14,073 nt of DNA from JAAZNV01 sp049297375 (GTDB taxonomy: Bacteria; Patescibacteriota; WWE3; UBA101185; UBA10185): assembly GCA_049297375.1 (NCBI GenBank), contig JBAQUF010000010.1, positions 1-14,073 of the forward strand. The letters run 5' to 3'. Shown here one piece after another: positions 13,214 through 14,073 of the stretch (positions are counted from its first letter, which is position 1; each line of letters opens with the position of its first letter). The notes beneath the pieces are model-generated. The model was not told the DNA's origin. It worked only from the letters and a program-made list of their open reading frames with translations, and made no database searches. A program made the position numbers and the translations under genes.

Positions 13214-14073
13214 CTATAGGGATGGGGACGAAGATTTAATATCTAACCTTTTCTCTCTCCTTGTTAAACTAACATTGAAAATTATCAAAGTGAATCCCAC
13301 CACACCAGATATAATAAGAGCTACTTTAAACACCATTCTTTCTGGAGAAAGAAGACCAATAATTCCAAACACTGCAGTAGCTAACCAGTAGAACAGTGCT
13401 ACCTTGCTTACACTCCAACCTCTATCAAGAAGGATGTGGTGTAGATGCCCTTTATCACCTCTGAAAGGACTTTTCTTTCTAGCTAATCTCCTCACAACAG
13501 TGTAAAAAGCATCTAAAAATGGAATAAGAATAATAAGAACGGATACTGTAATTTTTGCTTGAGCAAGTATTGCCAAACTTGCAATTATAAACCCAGCGGA
13601 CATGGCTCCAAATCCCCACATTATTCGCGACGGGTGCCAGTTAAATTTTACTGATCCAAAGGCAGCTCCTGCACTTATAGCTGCAAGAGTAGCTATTTGA
13701 ATATGGTGAGGTTCAATTTCCTCAAATCTTAAGGCTAATAAAGCAATAATAATAGAAGCTATACCAACAATTCCTGAAAATTGTCCATCTACTCCATTTG
13801 ACCATGATAAAACATTCATTAACCAAACAACCCAAACAGCAGTAATAAATATTGGAATAACAGGGAGTATTCCATAGTTTGTTTGTATTTCAAATATATT
13901 TAAATTTATAGCTCCTCCAAGTGGATTACTAACTGAATAAATCATTACCCCGGAAAGAATAACTGGTAGAACAGATGTGAATAAAAGAAATAACCTAAGA
14001 ACAGGGTTTTCCATTAATCTGTAGCTTGAAGATGGATGTGTATTTTGATAATCATCAACTACACCCAAAAAAG
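13214..14073 (-). CDS. Divergent WecA/MraY-type polyprenyl-phosphate sugar-1-phosphate transferase, N-terminus beyond window
   Basis: Membrane enzyme family that moves a sugar-1-phosphate from a UDP-sugar to a polyprenyl phosphate, starting a lipid-linked glycan. The frame stays open to the window end; the apparent first codon is an internal TTG, so the start lies outside. Counting that Leu as 1, the DD pair is D5-D6 in LGVVDDYQN, and the cytoplasmic GDKGHLHHILLDRG (204-217) carries the HxHH signature of the WecA branch. About eight membrane helices are visible. Two catalytic positions differ from classical members: the N-x2-N-x2-DGxDG motif reads NVLSWSNGVDGQ (N91 in place of the first Asp), and the usual F-x-GD-x-GS motif reads IMWGFGAMSAG (F153 in place of Asp). 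I recall similar forms in Patescibacteria, so this is probably a distinct clade, not decay. It heads the operon with the response regulator and the UbiA-family enzyme. Confidence 0.82.
   Translation of the reverse strand, partial: FLGVVDDYQNTHPSSSYRLMENPVLRLFLLFTSVLPVILSGVMIYSVSNPLGGAINLNIFEIQTNYGILPVIPIFITAVWVVWLMNVLSWSNGVDGQFSGIVGIASIIIALLALRFEEIEPHHIQIATLAAISAGAAFGSVKFNWHPSRIMWGFGAMSAGFIIASLAILAQAKITVSVLIILIPFLDAFYTVVRRLARKKSPFRGDKGHLHHILLDRGWSVSKVALFYWLATAVFGIIGLLSPERMVFKVALIISGVVGFTLIIFNVSLTRREKRLDIKSSSPSL

Noticed and set aside
13158..13391. Plus-strand frame of 77 codons near the response regulator
   Set aside because: It is mostly antisense to the C-terminal helices of the WecA-like protein and has no start signal.
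1..14073. Alternative genetic code (UGA as Gly, as in some Patescibacteria)
   Set aside because: TGA ends several genes at sensible positions, for example the ligase, the response regulator and the four-helix protein, and no gene has internal TGA codons needing read-through.
1..14073. CRISPR arrays, insertion sequences, integrase or long direct repeats
   Set aside because: I saw no spaced repeats, transposase motifs, terminal inverted repeats or att-like duplications, including around tRNA-Cys.

Overview
The window is AT-rich and compactly coded, with short intergenic gaps, several 4-nt start/stop overlaps and standard stop codons (TAA, TAG and TGA all end genes). The best guess for its source is a Candidate Phyla Radiation (Patescibacteria) bacterium, probably Microgenomates-like. 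The support is an alanyl-tRNA synthetase of only 606 aa that stops after the editing domain, a GroEL without a Gly-Met tail, a PEGA/SH3 surface protein, and a divergent WecA-like transferase of a type I associate with this radiation. This placement is inference from gene style, not from a marker phylogeny.

Layout. 1-804 (-) is the N-terminal part of a UXS-like NAD-dependent sugar-nucleotide epimerase/decarboxylase. It is divergent from a + strand run: a Wzz-like chain-length protein (920), an RNase HI (1533) and a winged-helix/nucleotidyltransferase protein (1994). A self-contained zinc-ribbon gene (2959-3411) follows, with its own consensus promoter, strong Shine-Dalgarno and terminator. On the - strand, 7416-3473 is a housekeeping block: tRNA-Cys(GCA), alaS, groES, groEL. 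A PEGA-SH3b membrane-anchored protein (7488-8666, +) is divergent from it. Next on the - strand come an O-antigen-ligase-like protein and a TPR-like partner joined by an ATGA overlap (10605-8693). Two small + strand membrane proteins (10675-11497) leave from an overlapping divergent promoter. The window ends with a - strand operon: a divergent WecA/MraY-type phosphoglycosyl transferase (partial), an orphan OmpR-type response regulator, and a UbiA-family decaprenyl-phosphate phosphoribosyltransferase-like enzyme.

How the genes may work together. Most non-housekeeping genes fit one theme, building a lipid-linked cell-surface polysaccharide. The WecA-like enzyme would load the first sugar on a polyprenyl phosphate, the UbiA/DPPR-like enzyme would make a polyprenyl-phosphopentose donor, and the UXS-like protein would supply nucleotide sugars. 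Wzz would set chain length, and the ligase with its TPR partner would polymerise or attach the chain. The response regulator sits inside this set with no kinase beside it. Two of these proteins carry substitutions at canonical catalytic positions (Tyr to Leu in the epimerase; two Asp positions in the WecA-like protein), which makes them the most interesting targets here.

Expression signals are mixed. Several promoters look like extended -10 elements (TGnTATAAT-type). In at least two envelope genes the -10 lies so close to the ATG that the mRNA would be nearly leaderless, while groES, groEL and the zinc-ribbon gene have strong Shine-Dalgarno sequences.
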